DNA of 64,000 nt from Caproiciproducens galactitolivorans (GTDB lineage Bacteria; Bacillota; Clostridia; Oscillospirales; Acutalibacteraceae). Within the stretch, counting starts at the first letter, position 1, and the number at the start of each line of letters is the position of its first letter. The position numbers were made by a program, and so were the translations under genes. The stretch covers positions 1-64,000 of the forward strand of contig NZ_JAPOHA010000012.1 of assembly GCF_026672255.1 (NCBI RefSeq), written 5' to 3'. Positions 8,532-16,893 of the stretch are shown one piece after another. The notes beneath the pieces are model-generated. The model was not told the origin of the DNA. It made no database searches and worked only from the letters and a program-made list of their open reading frames with translations.

Positions 8532-8801
8532 ATGGGCTACAAAAATGCGATTTGTGTATTACCGAGCGATTTACTCATAGCAATACAACAGCACATTGAC
8601 GGGGAATATATTTATATTCCCCGAAAGGCTGATAATAAAAAGCAATGGGGCGAACTCAAAAACAGCCGGCATCAACTTGACAAACGCAACCGAGCAATTT
8701 TTGAAGAGTATCTGTGTGGAACGGCTGTCGAGGAGTTAGCGGAGCGATATTATTTATCACCCAAGACAATATATAAGATATTGTCTGCTATGAAAAAATG
8801 A
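8532..8801 (+). CDS. CD3324-family HTH protein
   Basis: An 89-residue protein, MGYKNAICVLPSDLLIAIQQ at the start, then HIDGEYIYIPRK and a C-terminal helix-turn-helix (VEELAERYYLSPKTIYKIL). It matches the CD3324 family, related to Mor-type activators, and is likely a small DNA-binding regulator. The reading frame is open further upstream, but AGGAGG lies a few bases before this ATG. A terminator follows at 8815-8847. It may control the methyltransferase next to it. Confidence 0.8.
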   Translation: MGYKNAICVLPSDLLIAIQQHIDGEYIYIPRKADNKKQWGELKNSRHQLDKRNRAIFEEYLCGTAVEELAERYYLSPKTIYKILSAMKK

Positions 8802-8814
8802 TAGGTGGCTTAAT

Positions 8815-8847
8815 AGGCGGCATGGGTTAATGCCCTGTCGCCTTTTT
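8815..8847 (+). terminator. Terminator after the CD3324 gene
   Basis: Outer stem AGGCG/CGCCT (8815-8819 and 8839-8843) and inner stem GGCA/TGCC, followed by five T residues. Confidence 0.65.
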
Positions 8848-8950
8848 GCTTCTGAACTGTTTAGTAGGGAGCCTTTATAAAAGAAGCAGGGTATAATTAT
8901 GATTATGAGATATAAGGCGAAAAATAGATTGGAAATAAGGAGTATAAGCA

Positions 8951-9718
8951 ATGGAAGAAATAACAATCCACGAATTTGACTTTTCCCTCATTAATGAATA
9001 TTTTTCGGAGCTTGAACGGCAGGGACCGGGCAGCCCCAAAGAAACTATTAGAGCATTAAGCTTTATTGGCAACCTTTCAAGTAAAGCGCAAATTGCCGAT
9101 TTAGGCTGTGGTACAGGTGCGCAGACAATGGTTCTGGCACAAAATACAGAAGCAACCATTACCGCCCTCGACCTTTATGCTGGCTCGATTGATAAACTTA
9201 ATGCAACCGCTGAAAAACTTGGTTTGCTGAACAAGGTAAAAGGTATTATCGGCTCAATGGATGATTTGCCGTTCCAGAATGATGAATTTGACCTTATATG
9301 GTCTGAAGGGGCTATTGCCAATATCGGGTTTGAAAACGGCTTAAATTACTGGAAGAAGTTTCTTAAAAAAGATGGTTATGTTGCTATAACCTATGAGTCA
9401 TGGTTTACTAATGAGCGCCCCATAGAAATTGAAAAGTGGTGGAAGAATGCGGTTCCTGAAATTAGCACAATAGCGCATAACATTTCCATCATGCAAAAAA
9501 TAGGCTATATTCCTGTTGCCGTATTTACGTTGCCTGAAAGTTGTTGGATAGACAATTATTTTATTCCTCAAAAAGCAAGGCAAAAGGAATTCTTAAAAAA
9601 GCATGCAGGAAATAAAACTGTCGAGAATTTGATTGCATTTATGAGGCGTGAGGCAGATTTATATTCAAAATACAAACAGTATTATGGATATGTATTTTAT
9701 ATTGGAAAAAAGATATAA
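8951..9718 (+). CDS. Class I SAM-dependent methyltransferase
   Basis: A 255-residue Rossmann-fold methyltransferase: motif [12 protein letters not shown] near residue 56, an acidic LDLYAGS at the end of strand 2, and [12 protein letters not shown] in the post-motif region. It resembles the UbiE/Methyltransf_11 group. The substrate cannot be told from sequence; small molecules or rRNA are both possible. It starts at ATG behind AAGGAG. AT-rich like the two genes before it, it completes the cargo of slot 2 in element A. Confidence 0.8.
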   Translation: MEEITIHEFDFSLINEYFSELERQGPGSPKETIRALSFIGNLSSKAQIADLGCGTGAQTMVLAQNTEATITALDLYAGSIDKLNATAEKLGLLNKVKGIIGSMDDLPFQNDEFDLIWSEGAIANIGFENGLNYWKKFLKKDGYVAITYESWFTNERPIEIEKWWKNAVPEISTIAHNISIMQKIGYIPVAVFTLPESCWIDNYFIPQKARQKEFLKKHAGNKTVENLIAFMRREADLYSKYKQYYGYVFYIGKKI

Positions 9719-9849
9719 ATTAAGCTCTTATAAAAAATCGGCTTTAGAAAATGAAGCAACATGGTGATATATCCACCACCCCAACGGAAATAAAAAAAAC
9801 CGTTGTTGCGGCGGCTGAATAACTGTGCACTAAATATAGGAATGTAGCC

Positions 9850-9895
9850 AAGCGGCGGTTTTGAAATTAAAAACAAAGCCGCCGCTTTCTTTTTC
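9850..9895 (+). terminator. Terminator after the methyltransferase
   Basis: Stem AAGCGGCGG/CCGCCGCTT extended by AT pairs (arms 9850-9862 and 9875-9887), followed by a T-rich run at 9885-9895. Confidence 0.7.
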
Positions 9896-9966
9896 AAAAA
9901 ACGAGATTGCGGAGGGCGTAATAACTGCGCTCTTTTTTATCGGCGGCTTTGGGACAGGAGGCTTTT

Positions 9967-10032
9967 ATGCACCCGAAGTCGCTGTTTTTCGTATGGGAGG
10001 AACCGTTACACCACCGTAACGGTTTGGCTTAG
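9967..10032 (+). CDS. Possible leader peptide, 21 residues
   Basis: A short ORF, MHPKSLFFVWEEPLHHRNGL plus A, starts six bases behind ACAGGAGG. Its last codons form a perfect 9-bp hairpin (AACCGTTAC at 10001-10009 with GTAACGGTT at 10016-10024), and a terminator follows 80 bases later. This is how attenuator leaders of ribosome-targeting resistance genes look. No such gene follows, so the leader may be a relic or may control the sigma factor at 10308. Peptide production is unproven. Confidence 0.4.
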   Translation: MHPKSLFFVWEEPLHHRNGLA

Positions 10033-10111
10033 CTGACAGCCTAATCTTTTACAACTTCAAAAAAGTTTCAAAAATAATCGTGGGCGAATACTGCGCTCAT
10101 TTTCCATCCAA

Positions 10112-10147
10112 CACCTTGTGGGGGCCTCCCTGCACAGGTGCTTTTTT
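10112..10147 (+). terminator. Terminator before the sigma factor gene
   Basis: CACC(T)TGTG at 10112-10120 pairs with CACAGGTG at 10133-10140 with one bulge, followed by six T residues. Confidence 0.65.
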
Positions 10148-10307
10148 ATTTCTCGTCACGGTATCGCAGGACAAGCCCCGTCACTTCGGCCCAACTTGGT
10201 CCGAAGTCCGCGCTGGGCCTGTGCATAAAATTTCCCCCGGCTGTCGTTCCCCGCCATTCTCCGTTCATCAGCCATAGCCCATGACCAAATTGAACGGAGG
10301 TAACATA

Positions 10308-10724
10308 ATGGAAAAGTCCCTTGTAACGATAACATATAAAACCGCCAATGGAAACAAGATTTGTGTTGAGGTTTCAACCCCGGTCAAAGAACTGTTGGAG
10401 CAGTCCGACCGGCAAATCCGTTCCCAAAGGCGGCAAGACAGGCGACACCTTGACTTTGCGGTACGCACAGACGAAAGTTTCTCCGATTTCCTGTTGCCCG
10501 CATATGAAGATACCGCCGATCTGTTGATAAGAATGGAGCGCGATGCCAAGCTCCATGAGGCCATCGGTAAGTTGACAGAGGTACAGAGACGGAGACTGCG
10601 CCTATATTACTTTAAAGGGTTCAGCTACAGCCGAATCGCCAGACTGGAAGGTGTATCCTGCCAAACCGTTGTCGGCACAATCGAACAGGCGCTTAGACGG
10701 CTCCAAAAGCTCTGCCGGAAATAG
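10308..10724 (+). CDS. Sigma-70 family small sigma factor of the element
   Basis: A 138-residue protein with a C-terminal sigma region 4-like helix-turn-helix (RRRLRLYYFKGFSYSRIARL then EGVSCQTVVGTIEQALRRL). Such proteins sit in front of the recombinase module of Tn916/CTn-type elements and are thought to control its expression. It starts at ATG 10308, seven bases behind GAACGGAGG; an earlier in-frame start at 10281 lacks a site. Its stop is followed by a strong terminator. Confidence 0.8.
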   Translation: MEKSLVTITYKTANGNKICVEVSTPVKELLEQSDRQIRSQRRQDRRHLDFAVRTDESFSDFLLPAYEDTADLLIRMERDAKLHEAIGKLTEVQRRRLRLYYFKGFSYSRIARLEGVSCQTVVGTIEQALRRLQKLCRK

Positions 10725-10737
10725 TCCCATTCCAAGC

Positions 10738-10770
10738 AGGACGCCCCGCCTCCGGGCGGGGTTGTCCTTT
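10738..10770 (+). terminator. Terminator after the sigma factor
   Basis: AGGACGCCCCGCC (10738-10750) pairs with GGCGGGGTTGTCCT (10755-10768) over a four-base loop, and T residues follow. Confidence 0.8.
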
Positions 10771-10787
10771 GTCATTCTATAGTTATC

Positions 10788-10815
10788 CACATGTTCAATT
10801 ATACATTTACATGTG
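10788..10815. promoter_or_regulatory. Candidate XRE operator
   Basis: A perfect inverted repeat CACATGT (10788-10794) and ACATGTG (10809-10815), centres 21 bases apart, two helical turns. It lies in the AT-rich stretch before the XRE gene, a likely place for self-repression. Confidence 0.4.
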
Positions 10816-10890
10816 CGTATTTGCAAGCTGTATTAATCGTATTTTACGCTTTCATATATGTGTATGCTATAAATGGACGGAGGCGGTAAA

Positions 10891-11193
10891 GTGGATATAC
10901 TGGATAGAATTAAACAGTTACGGGATGAACGCGGCTGGAGCAATTACAAGTTGGCGAAAGAGGCCCATATATCGGAGGGGTCGCTCAACAATTTGTTTCG
11001 ATTGAATAATCAGCCGACAATTCCCACTTTGGAAGCGATATGCGCGGGCCTCGGCATAAGCCTTTCCCGATTCTTCGCTGAAGGAAACGAGGCCGTTGTC
11101 CTTAATCAGGAACAGCGGGAAATGCTTGATATATGGAGCACTCTCAACAAAGAACAAAAGGCCGCGTTATTGGAACTTCTGAAAAAAATGTAA
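10891..11193 (+). CDS. XRE-family transcriptional regulator
   Basis: A 100-residue protein with an N-terminal XRE helix-turn-helix (GWSNYKLAKEAHISEGSLNN then PTIPTLEAICAGLGISLSRF) and a short C-terminal helical part. It probably regulates the recombination module. The GTG at 10891 has GGAGG seven bases before it and is preferred to the ATG at 10873, which contains that site inside its own frame. A hairpin terminator follows. Confidence 0.82.
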   Translation: MDILDRIKQLRDERGWSNYKLAKEAHISEGSLNNLFRLNNQPTIPTLEAICAGLGISLSRFFAEGNEAVVLNQEQREMLDIWSTLNKEQKAALLELLKKM

Positions 11194-11210
11194 TGAGAAA
11201 ATGTAATGTG

Positions 11211-11250
11211 AAGAAACCCGGAAGGTGATTATACCTGCCGGGTTTCTTTG
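11211..11250 (+). terminator. Terminator after the XRE regulator
   Basis: AAGAAACCCGG (11211-11221) pairs with CCGGGTTTCTT (11238-11248), an 11-bp perfect stem; the T-run lies within the right arm and is weak. Confidence 0.6.
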
Positions 11251-11678
11251 CGCCATAAAACACATTGAAAAACTGAAAATTTTCAAAAAAGATTCCCTGA
11301 AAAACGGCCTTTTTCCGTCCTAATAATGTAGAGGATACTTTTTCCTCGTTTGTACTTTGAAAGCTGAATAAAAAGATACCCGGATACGAAGGGTACGTGT
11401 GCCGAGTGACAGGCCCGCCATGACCTCCATTATCAAAGAATGGAAAGAGAGCGACAAGGCCCATGCCGCAGGCGAGCCGAGGCTAGCCCCGCCTGATAAA
11501 GCACACAAACCCGGATACTTGCGTTCAGTCACAGTCCGAGCGTGAAGCGGCCATATTAGGCCGTGAGCCGTCGCAGGCAATGAGAACGCTTTGCCATCAG
11601 AATGGGGAAAGGTGAGATTCCTATGGGGCGGACAAGCCGCCGCCCGTCCGGGTTATCTGTTTAAATTACAGAAAAAGC
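11251..11678. other. 428-bp GC-rich non-coding region before tnpW
   Basis: No credible gene on either strand. The stretch from about 11375 to 11650 is rich in short self-complementary blocks, for example CGGCC/GGCCG near 11545-11565 and GGCGG/CCGCC near 11628-11645. CCCGGATAC occurs twice, near 11380 and 11511. It may be a structured RNA or a recombinase/transfer site region. Confidence 0.4.
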
Positions 11679-11749
11679 GCCGCGCCGTCATTCCGTAAAT
11701 TGCCCTGTCGGGCAATGAGAGTATGAAAATAGACGGCGCGGCTGTTTTT
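11679..11749 (+). terminator. Long stem-loop ending in a T-run before tnpW
   Basis: GCCGCGCCGTC (11679-11689) pairs perfectly with GACGGCGCGGC (11732-11742). The 42-base loop contains a second hairpin, ATTGCCC/GGGCAAT, around 11699-11715. TGTTTTTATTT follows. It lies directly before the tnpW ribosome binding site and would insulate tnpW and the recombinase from upstream transcription. Confidence 0.65.
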
Positions 11750-11769
11750 ATTTAGACGGAGGTATAACC

Positions 11770-11967
11770 GTGAAAAACACGAAAGCTGCTGTCTGCAGCA
11801 GCAATATACCGCCCGGCACTTGCGGGCGCAGTCGTTTAGATAAAACATCCACCTATAAGGTAGACGGCAAAACATTTATTGTTGAACCTGTTTTTCAGAC
11901 AAATGGGCATGACACGCTGGGAACCATTTTAATAAAACTGATGAGGGCCGACGTGGATCGGCTTTGA
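11770..11967 (+). CDS. tnpW: TnpW-family transposon-encoded protein
   Basis: A 65-residue protein. Its C-terminal half, YKVDGKTFIVEPVFQTNGHD then TLGTILIKLMRAD, is the conserved TnpW core found immediately in front of TnpX-like serine recombinases in Tn4451-type elements. Its function is unknown; a role with the recombinase is suggested by the constant pairing. It starts at GTG behind GACGGAGG. The 97 bases before the recombinase contain no further gene. Confidence 0.8.
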   Translation: MKNTKAAVCSSNIPPGTCGRSRLDKTSTYKVDGKTFIVEPVFQTNGHDTLGTILIKLMRADVDRL

Positions 11968-12064
11968 TAATAAGTGACAAAGCGGCAGGCGTGACAATCG
12001 GCGGTCGATATGGTATACCTTTCCCTGTAAATACTGCTTATTTGACTGCCAGAAAGGGGGATTT

Positions 12065-13774
12065 ATGAAACGGTCAAATAGGAGAAAAAACCGGGAAGAC
12101 ACAGCTTTCCTTTATGAGCGACTATCACGCGATGACAATCTTGAGGGTGAAAGCTACAGCATAAGCAATCAGAAAAAACTTTTAATCAAGGTTGCCAAAG
12201 AAAAAGGATATTCCAACCTTGTCCACTTCTCAGACGATGGCATTTCCGGTGTTACAATGGAGCGACCTGGTTTTGTGGCGATGATTCAAGAACTTGAGGA
12301 AGGCCATGCGGCGGCTGTTTTCGTAAAAGATATGTCGCGCTTGGGCAGAAACTACATTGAGGTTGGGAAACTCACAGAGGAATTCCTCCCCGATCACGAC
12401 ATAAGGCTTGTCGCGGTCTCCGATAACGTGGATACTGCCGAGGGAGAAAATGAGCTGACACCGATTCGCAATTTGTTCAACGAGTGGTATGCCCGTGATA
12501 TCAGCAAAAAACGGCGCATCAGCAATAAGATCAAAGGAAATGCCGGAGAACCGATGGGACAACCGCCTTACGGTTACATCAAGGACCCGGACAATCCCAA
12601 ACGTTGGATCGTGGATGAGGAAGCCGCCACTGTTGTTCACCGGATTTATCAAATGACGCTGGACGGCTTTGGGCCGGAACAAATTGCCGCCTCGCTGGAA
12701 AGGGACAGTATCCTGACTCCAACATCTTATTGGCAGACACGAGGCGTCAACCGCCCCGGCAAGCATAAAGACGCACCACCCACGAAGTGGAACAGTTCTA
12801 CTATCACCAAGATTCTTTCTTTGCAGGAGTATTGCGGGGACGTTCTCAATTTCAAGACGTACAGCAAATCCTACAAGAATAAGAAGCGGATTGAGAACGA
12901 CCGTGATAATTGGGTTATCTTTAAAGATGTACACGATCCGGTCGTTGACCGCGCAACATGGGAAAAAGTGCAGCAGAAACGTGGCAAAATCCGCAAGCGA
13001 AAAACGAATGAGGGAGAAACCAATATGTTTTCCGGTCTGCTTGTCTGTGCTGACTGCGGACATAATCTGCATTTCCACTTCAATCAGGGCAATCCGGATA
13101 TCAAGTATTTTAATTGTTCCAACTACAAAGGCAATCGGGGCACTTGCACCTCTACTCATTACATCCGTGTTGACTTTCTGGAACAGGTCGTGTTGGGAGA
13201 AATCCGCAGACTCACAAAATTTGCGAGCAAATATGAGGATGAATTCGTTAAAGCGGTTATGGGACATTCCCAGCAAGCGGTAGAACTTGAGCGACAAAAG
13301 AGGCAAAAAGAATATAATTCTCTATTGAGCCGTGACAAAGAGATTGACCGGCTGTTTGACCGAATGTATGAGGACAATGTGGCCGGAAAAATTTCCGATG
13401 AACGGTTTTCAAAAATGAACAAGCAGTATGAAGATGAACAGAGCGATCTGACAGGTCGGATAAAAATCCTCAGAACCGAGCTTGATAAGGAAAACCATCG
13501 AACAGCGGGCACCGATATGTTCATTGTTACTGTCCGCAAATATACAAGAGCCAGAAAGCTCACGCCGCGTATGCTGAATGAACTAATCGATCACATTGAA
13601 GTTCATCAGGCCGAAAAGGTGAACGGCGTATATGTCCAGAAACTGACTATTCATTATAATTGTATCGGTTCCATTGAAATACCGGATATTTCAACTCTGC
13701 CGGAGCCGGACGTTATGATAGAGACAAGAAAAGGAGTAGCCGTAAGCTACTCCCAATCACAGATGGCAGGATAA
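12065..13774 (+). CDS. Large serine recombinase, TnpX-like
   Basis: A 569-residue site-specific recombinase. The resolvase domain carries the catalytic serine (S21 in LYERLSRDD) and DMSRLGRNYIE. The recombinase domain follows (PYGYIKDPDNPKRW), then a zinc ribbon with four cysteines (CADCGHNLHFHF and CSNYKGNRGTC), and a coiled-coil C-terminus. Enzymes of this kind excise and insert Tn4451/CTn5-type elements without host factors, through a central dinucleotide. It starts at ATG behind AAAGGGGG. It appears complete and probably active, and lies at the presumed right end of element A. Confidence 0.92.
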   Translation: MKRSNRRKNREDTAFLYERLSRDDNLEGESYSISNQKKLLIKVAKEKGYSNLVHFSDDGISGVTMERPGFVAMIQELEEGHAAAVFVKDMSRLGRNYIEVGKLTEEFLPDHDIRLVAVSDNVDTAEGENELTPIRNLFNEWYARDISKKRRISNKIKGNAGEPMGQPPYGYIKDPDNPKRWIVDEEAATVVHRIYQMTLDGFGPEQIAASLERDSILTPTSYWQTRGVNRPGKHKDAPPTKWNSSTITKILSLQEYCGDVLNFKTYSKSYKNKKRIENDRDNWVIFKDVHDPVVDRATWEKVQQKRGKIRKRKTNEGETNMFSGLLVCADCGHNLHFHFNQGNPDIKYFNCSNYKGNRGTCTSTHYIRVDFLEQVVLGEIRRLTKFASKYEDEFVKAVMGHSQQAVELERQKRQKEYNSLLSRDKEIDRLFDRMYEDNVAGKISDERFSKMNKQYEDEQSDLTGRIKILRTELDKENHRTAGTDMFIVTVRKYTRARKLTPRMLNELIDHIEVHQAEKVNGVYVQKLTIHYNCIGSIEIPDISTLPEPDVMIETRKGVAVSYSQSQMAG

Positions 13775-13780
13775 GCATAT

Positions 13781-13829
13781 AAAAAAGCGAGTGTTCTTAC
13801 GGCATTTTCAAATGCTATAAGAACACTCG
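13781..13829 (-). terminator. Terminator for the seven-gene minus-strand operon
   Basis: Perfect 12-bp stem CGAGTGTTCTTA (13788-13799) with TAAGAACACTCG (13818-13829), extended by GCATTT/AAATGC. On the minus strand it ends in six T residues at 13786-13781. It is placed to stop transcripts of the operon whose last gene ends at 13967. The left arm is also half of a repeat shared with 21489-21509. Confidence 0.75.
13787..13807 (+). repeat. 21-bp direct repeat, left copy
   Basis: This 21-bp sequence (core GAGTGTTCTTACGGCAT) occurs again identically at 21489-21509. The two copies bracket the 7.7-kb segment between elements A and B and lie 13 bases after the recombinase stop and about 150 bases before parA, respectively. 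It may be attachment-site sequence or a host extragenic repeat. Confidence 0.6.
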
Positions 13830-13966
13830 GCATGGTGCAGTGTTTAATGATAAATCCGAACCCTCAATGTCCTTGAGTGTAACTGTTTTTGTAAGAGGAC
13901 AATAAGTCTAACGCACATCTCCAAGGACTTTGCGTCCGTTATAAAATCAGTAAGCCATTCTCTTAT

Positions 13967-15025
13967 TCACAACATTCGATTTGTGCAGGTAGCGCTACCG
14001 CCCCACTCACTTTTCAATAAATGAGTCTCCAGATGCTTTTGATATTCCACACAGTGTGCTTCTTCCAGCAGTTCGGCTAATTTCAAAGGCGTTACACGGT
14101 AAGGAAAAAGCCTGAATTCGCCTTTCAGTCTGGATATGGGGTTAAAAAGCGTGTCAAAAAACAGTTTTTCGACCGACATGGGGTCTTGCTGTCCTAACCG
14201 CTTCATCAAATCTCCGATTTCACGCAAGATGCCCTCCCCTAGCGGCAGTTCGCCATGAAAGGAATTCAGACGGGTCCAGTTCAGTGTCAGGACGGAGTTT
14301 TCCCCCAATTCCAACGAATCTAAGTACCCGTCATGAAGATAACCCAGATAAGCATATAACGTTCCGTTGCCGTCGAGTTCCTGATAAAAGAAACCATGCC
14401 TGGAAACACCGTCCACTTCCAGACAGACCAAATCGCCGTTTTCAAACGGAAGCAGTCGGCGCAGATACAGTCGGGAGTCAAACAAATCGTGCGTATTCGG
14501 AGCGTATACATCCCCTGTTTCTGACAGCGGATTAAATGGCAGCATATCGTTGTCAATCCAAAAATTGGTTGCCTTAAGTTGTCCGTTCAATGGGAGCAAA
14601 TGATATTCAATCGGATTGATAAGGCCTCCATTTGGCGTTATCTGCCACAATTCCGCCAGATAACACGACGCTATTTTATCGTTCGCGGCTTGCTCCAATA
14701 CCTGTGTAAAGGTGACATAGGGAATCGCGCCAACCAGTTTGTCCGTATTAGAAAAAGCTTTTACGAGGAAAAAGCTGCTGGATGGCTGCTCCTCCATCAA
14801 CCGTAGTGCCAACCGATAAACCTGTATCGCCCGACTCATGAATTCCTTTTCCCATTCTTCGGACGCTTCTGTTTCCAATTCCAGAAGCGCTTCCAGCTTT
14901 TCTTCCAAAGGGCGCGGCGCGTCGTGAATCAGCTGATATTTTTCCAGCAGGGTAAACGTCCGTTTTTGACGGAGATATTCAGACACCTCGGAAGATGGAA
15001 TCCAGGAATAAATATCAAGGCTCAT
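13967..15025 (-). CDS. Unknown protein, 352 residues
   Basis: Not recognised. The first half is mainly helical and acidic (LLEKYQLIHD, EEKLEALLELETEASEEWEK); the second half looks beta-rich (LVCLEVDGVSRHGFFYQELD then LYAYLGYLHDGYL). No signal peptide, membrane segment or catalytic motif is visible. It starts at ATG with AAAGGA about nine bases before. It is the last gene of the minus-strand operon (18573 to 13967), 15 bases behind the gene before it, and is followed by a terminator at 13781-13829. Confidence 0.7.
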   Translation of the reverse strand: MSLDIYSWIPSSEVSEYLRQKRTFTLLEKYQLIHDAPRPLEEKLEALLELETEASEEWEKEFMSRAIQVYRLALRLMEEQPSSSFFLVKAFSNTDKLVGAIPYVTFTQVLEQAANDKIASCYLAELWQITPNGGLINPIEYHLLPLNGQLKATNFWIDNDMLPFNPLSETGDVYAPNTHDLFDSRLYLRRLLPFENGDLVCLEVDGVSRHGFFYQELDGNGTLYAYLGYLHDGYLDSLELGENSVLTLNWTRLNSFHGELPLGEGILREIGDLMKRLGQQDPMSVEKLFFDTLFNPISRLKGEFRLFPYRVTPLKLAELLEEAHCVEYQKHLETHLLKSEWGGSATCTNRML

Positions 15026-15040
15026 GATCTGATTTTCCTT

Positions 15041-15337
15041 TCATAAAACATAGTGAACTACCATATAGCTGTCCGTTTCGGGTTCAAAATCGTGCCGCAC
15101 AGCATCCCATGAAAAGTCTGGCAGAGAAGAAAAAGGAGAAAGCATCGTCGCCACTTCGTCCAGTGTTTCGTTTTCACAGCAATGGACACAGACCGCGACG
15201 GATTTCACCGCGTTTCGGCGCAAACACTCCGCCAGCTTTTCCGCTTCGTCTTCTTTAATATTCCTTTCCGAGGGACAGGCTTTCTCGTTCCAGCTCAGTG
15301 TTTTTTGCTCCGATTGCTCAACGCGCTCAAAAGCCAT
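15041..15337 (-). CDS. Unknown small protein, 98 residues
   Basis: Not recognised. A soluble acidic protein with a cysteine pair and a histidine in VCVHCCENETLDEV. The reading frame is open upstream to 15367, but the ATG at 15337 has GGCGGAG a few bases before it and leaves a 43-bp overlap with the upstream gene, so translation is probably coupled. It belongs to the minus-strand operon. Confidence 0.6.
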   Translation of the reverse strand: MAFERVEQSEQKTLSWNEKACPSERNIKEDEAEKLAECLRRNAVKSVAVCVHCCENETLDEVATMLSPFSSLPDFSWDAVRHDFEPETDSYMVVHYVL

Positions 15338-15648
15338 GTGATCGCTCCGCCAATTAAAATCAGCCATAGTGTCATGAGAAAACCGTGCAGTACACTTTTG
15401 GAATCCTGATAGTTGACCAAAAACAGCAAAAGAAAAATGCCTCCTGCAATCAGGAACAGAATAATCCCATGCATGGTGCTGTCGGCATCAAGCGCAGCCA
15501 GCCACAAAAACAAATCTGCAATGCCGCCGATCACCCGCCAGAAAGTAAGCGCGGAGCAACCATGGGTACGCTTTAGCCATGAATTGTAGTACACGCCGAA
15601 CGAAACAACGCCAATCACTGATAAAATTGCAAGCCAGCCTTCCAGCAT
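15295..15648 (-). CDS. Small membrane protein, 117 residues
   Basis: Three or four hydrophobic segments are visible: GWLAILSVIGVVSFGVYY, a second around IADLFLWLAAL, then IILFLIAGGIFLLLFLV and MTLWLILIGGAITWLL. The family was not recognised. The ATG at 15648 lies eight bases behind GGGAGG and two bases after the stop of the metallo-hydrolase gene, so the two are surely co-transcribed and probably coupled in translation. It may anchor the operon's products at the membrane. Confidence 0.7.
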   Translation of the reverse strand: MLEGWLAILSVIGVVSFGVYYNSWLKRTHGCSALTFWRVIGGIADLFLWLAALDADSTMHGIILFLIAGGIFLLLFLVNYQDSKSVLHGFLMTLWLILIGGAITWLLSALSNRSKKH

Positions 15649-15650
15649 TT

Positions 15651-16883
15651 TTATACCTCCCATCTCTCGCCATCGCGCACCATCAGGCAGTTCGGATGAA
15701 GTGCCTTGAATTGCTCCCGGTCTTGTGCTTCACAATGAATGGGAATCAGCGCTTGAGGATTGAGCACCCCAATCAACTCTTGTATGGCGTTTCGGTAAGC
15801 GTGTCCGCTGCAATGCAGATCTGCTACATCTATCCCATAAGAATCACAGAAGTCTAGCAGATCGTTGACCGGGCGAGTTTCCCGGTACCCCTGCCATATG
15901 GAATAGATGAGCAAATTCTTTTCATCAGGGCGGCACGCCAAATAGTTTTTTAAACAGGGAAGCATGGAAGTTCGCACAAAAATTACCTTTTCCCCCGGGA
16001 GTTTTGCAAGACTTCCCGCGCTCAGAAGCTCGCGCCGCTCAAAACAGCGCTGAAAATAGGCGTATGTACGAGGCGTTTCTTTCTCGCTTGTGTAATGCGC
16101 TACAAAGCGCAGGGTATTTTCCTCCCGTTGTGTACGCACCGCAGTCAAAAACAAATCCTCGCACACGGCTCGCCCGGCAGCCTTTGCAGCGCGATGCATG
16201 GCGCGTATTCGTTCTTCATTCGTAGAGGAACACAGGACAAACACCGTGCCGCCGTGTTGCTTCATCAACTCGAAAGCCCGCTGTTCTACCTGCTTTTCAT
16301 TCTGCGGGGTGTTACTACTTTGCTTTTCCACGCGGATATTGGTTCCCTCGCTGATGAGTACGTCCAGTTTTTGCCCTCCAAGCAGCTGCCGGATTTGTGC
16401 GGGAATCTGCGCCGTTACTCGGTAGTCCCCGGTATAAAGCACACTTTTGCCTTCTGCCTGAATTAAAAACATATGGGCATCCACAGCGGAATGGTCCACC
16501 CCAATTGGCGTGACCCGTATATCGTCTAGTTGAATGGGTTGACCGCTTTTAAAATGCAGATAGATTTCCGGGCGGGGAGAATCGGTAAAATCCGAGATCA
16601 CATCCAGAATACGGTGCGTTTCTTCTCCCGAAAGAATCGGAATACCTGGCAAAATCCGATCCACCAGCCCGCAATGGTCGTTATGATGATGACTGAGGAA
16701 AACCCAGTCAAACGCAGGCTTGCCGCAAGTAAGCCCTTCTATTTCGATAGAATCTTTTGATCCTTTTTCGTCAAGAGGCGGCAGGTTGGCCCCCGCATCA
16801 AACAAAATCCTGGTTTGCGCTGTTCCGATTTCAATTAGGTTCCCGCCAATCTGTGTCGTTCCGCGATGAATTTTTATGTACAT
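15651..16883 (-). CDS. MBL-fold metallo-hydrolase with beta-CASP-like region
   Basis: A 410-residue protein with the metallo-beta-lactamase motif HHHNDH (H65, H67, D69, H70), later metal ligands in GVDHS and YTGDYR, and a C-terminal HCSGHAYRNAIQELI ... LIPIHCE that resembles the beta-CASP end of RNase J/CPSF-type nucleases (SGHA and PIH.E). An RNA or DNA nuclease role is therefore likely. RNase J proper is longer (about 550 residues) and has an extra C-terminal domain not present here. It starts at ATG at 16883, ten bases after the preceding gene. It is the only likely enzyme in the operon. Confidence 0.78.
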   Translation of the reverse strand: MYIKIHRGTTQIGGNLIEIGTAQTRILFDAGANLPPLDEKGSKDSIEIEGLTCGKPAFDWVFLSHHHNDHCGLVDRILPGIPILSGEETHRILDVISDFTDSPRPEIYLHFKSGQPIQLDDIRVTPIGVDHSAVDAHMFLIQAEGKSVLYTGDYRVTAQIPAQIRQLLGGQKLDVLISEGTNIRVEKQSSNTPQNEKQVEQRAFELMKQHGGTVFVLCSSTNEERIRAMHRAAKAAGRAVCEDLFLTAVRTQREENTLRFVAHYTSEKETPRTYAYFQRCFERRELLSAGSLAKLPGEKVIFVRTSMLPCLKNYLACRPDEKNLLIYSIWQGYRETRPVNDLLDFCDSYGIDVADLHCSGHAYRNAIQELIGVLNPQALIPIHCEAQDREQFKALHPNCLMVRDGERWEV

Positions 16884-16893
16884 TCGTTACTCC

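Larger units (their letters stand above)
9719..10307 (+). other. 589-bp intergenic region with leader peptide and stacked terminators
   Basis: It contains a terminator at 9850-9895, a 21-codon leader-like ORF at 9967-10032 with a hairpin over its end, and a terminator at 10112-10147. Short copies of AACTGCGCTC-like sequence recur at about 9921 and 10090 and resemble 7263-7271. No larger gene is supported. The pattern is that of a translation-attenuation leader, but the next gene is a sigma factor, not a resistance gene. Confidence 0.5.
590..13785. mobile_element. Element A: mobilisable element or ICE remnant with TrlF cargo
   Basis: This stretch holds a mobilisation cassette (DUF3849 protein, MobC, CD1845 protein, MobA-type relaxase), cargo, and a recombination module (sigma factor, XRE regulator, TnpW, large serine recombinase). 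No VirB4, VirD4 or other pore genes are present, so transfer would need a helper such as element B. The left limit is where a chemotaxis gene is broken near 590. The right limit is put just after the recombinase stop at 13774, since these recombinase genes usually sit at an element end. The other half of the chemotaxis gene is not found at the right side, so this is not a simple clean insertion. Borders are inferred. Confidence 0.55.
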
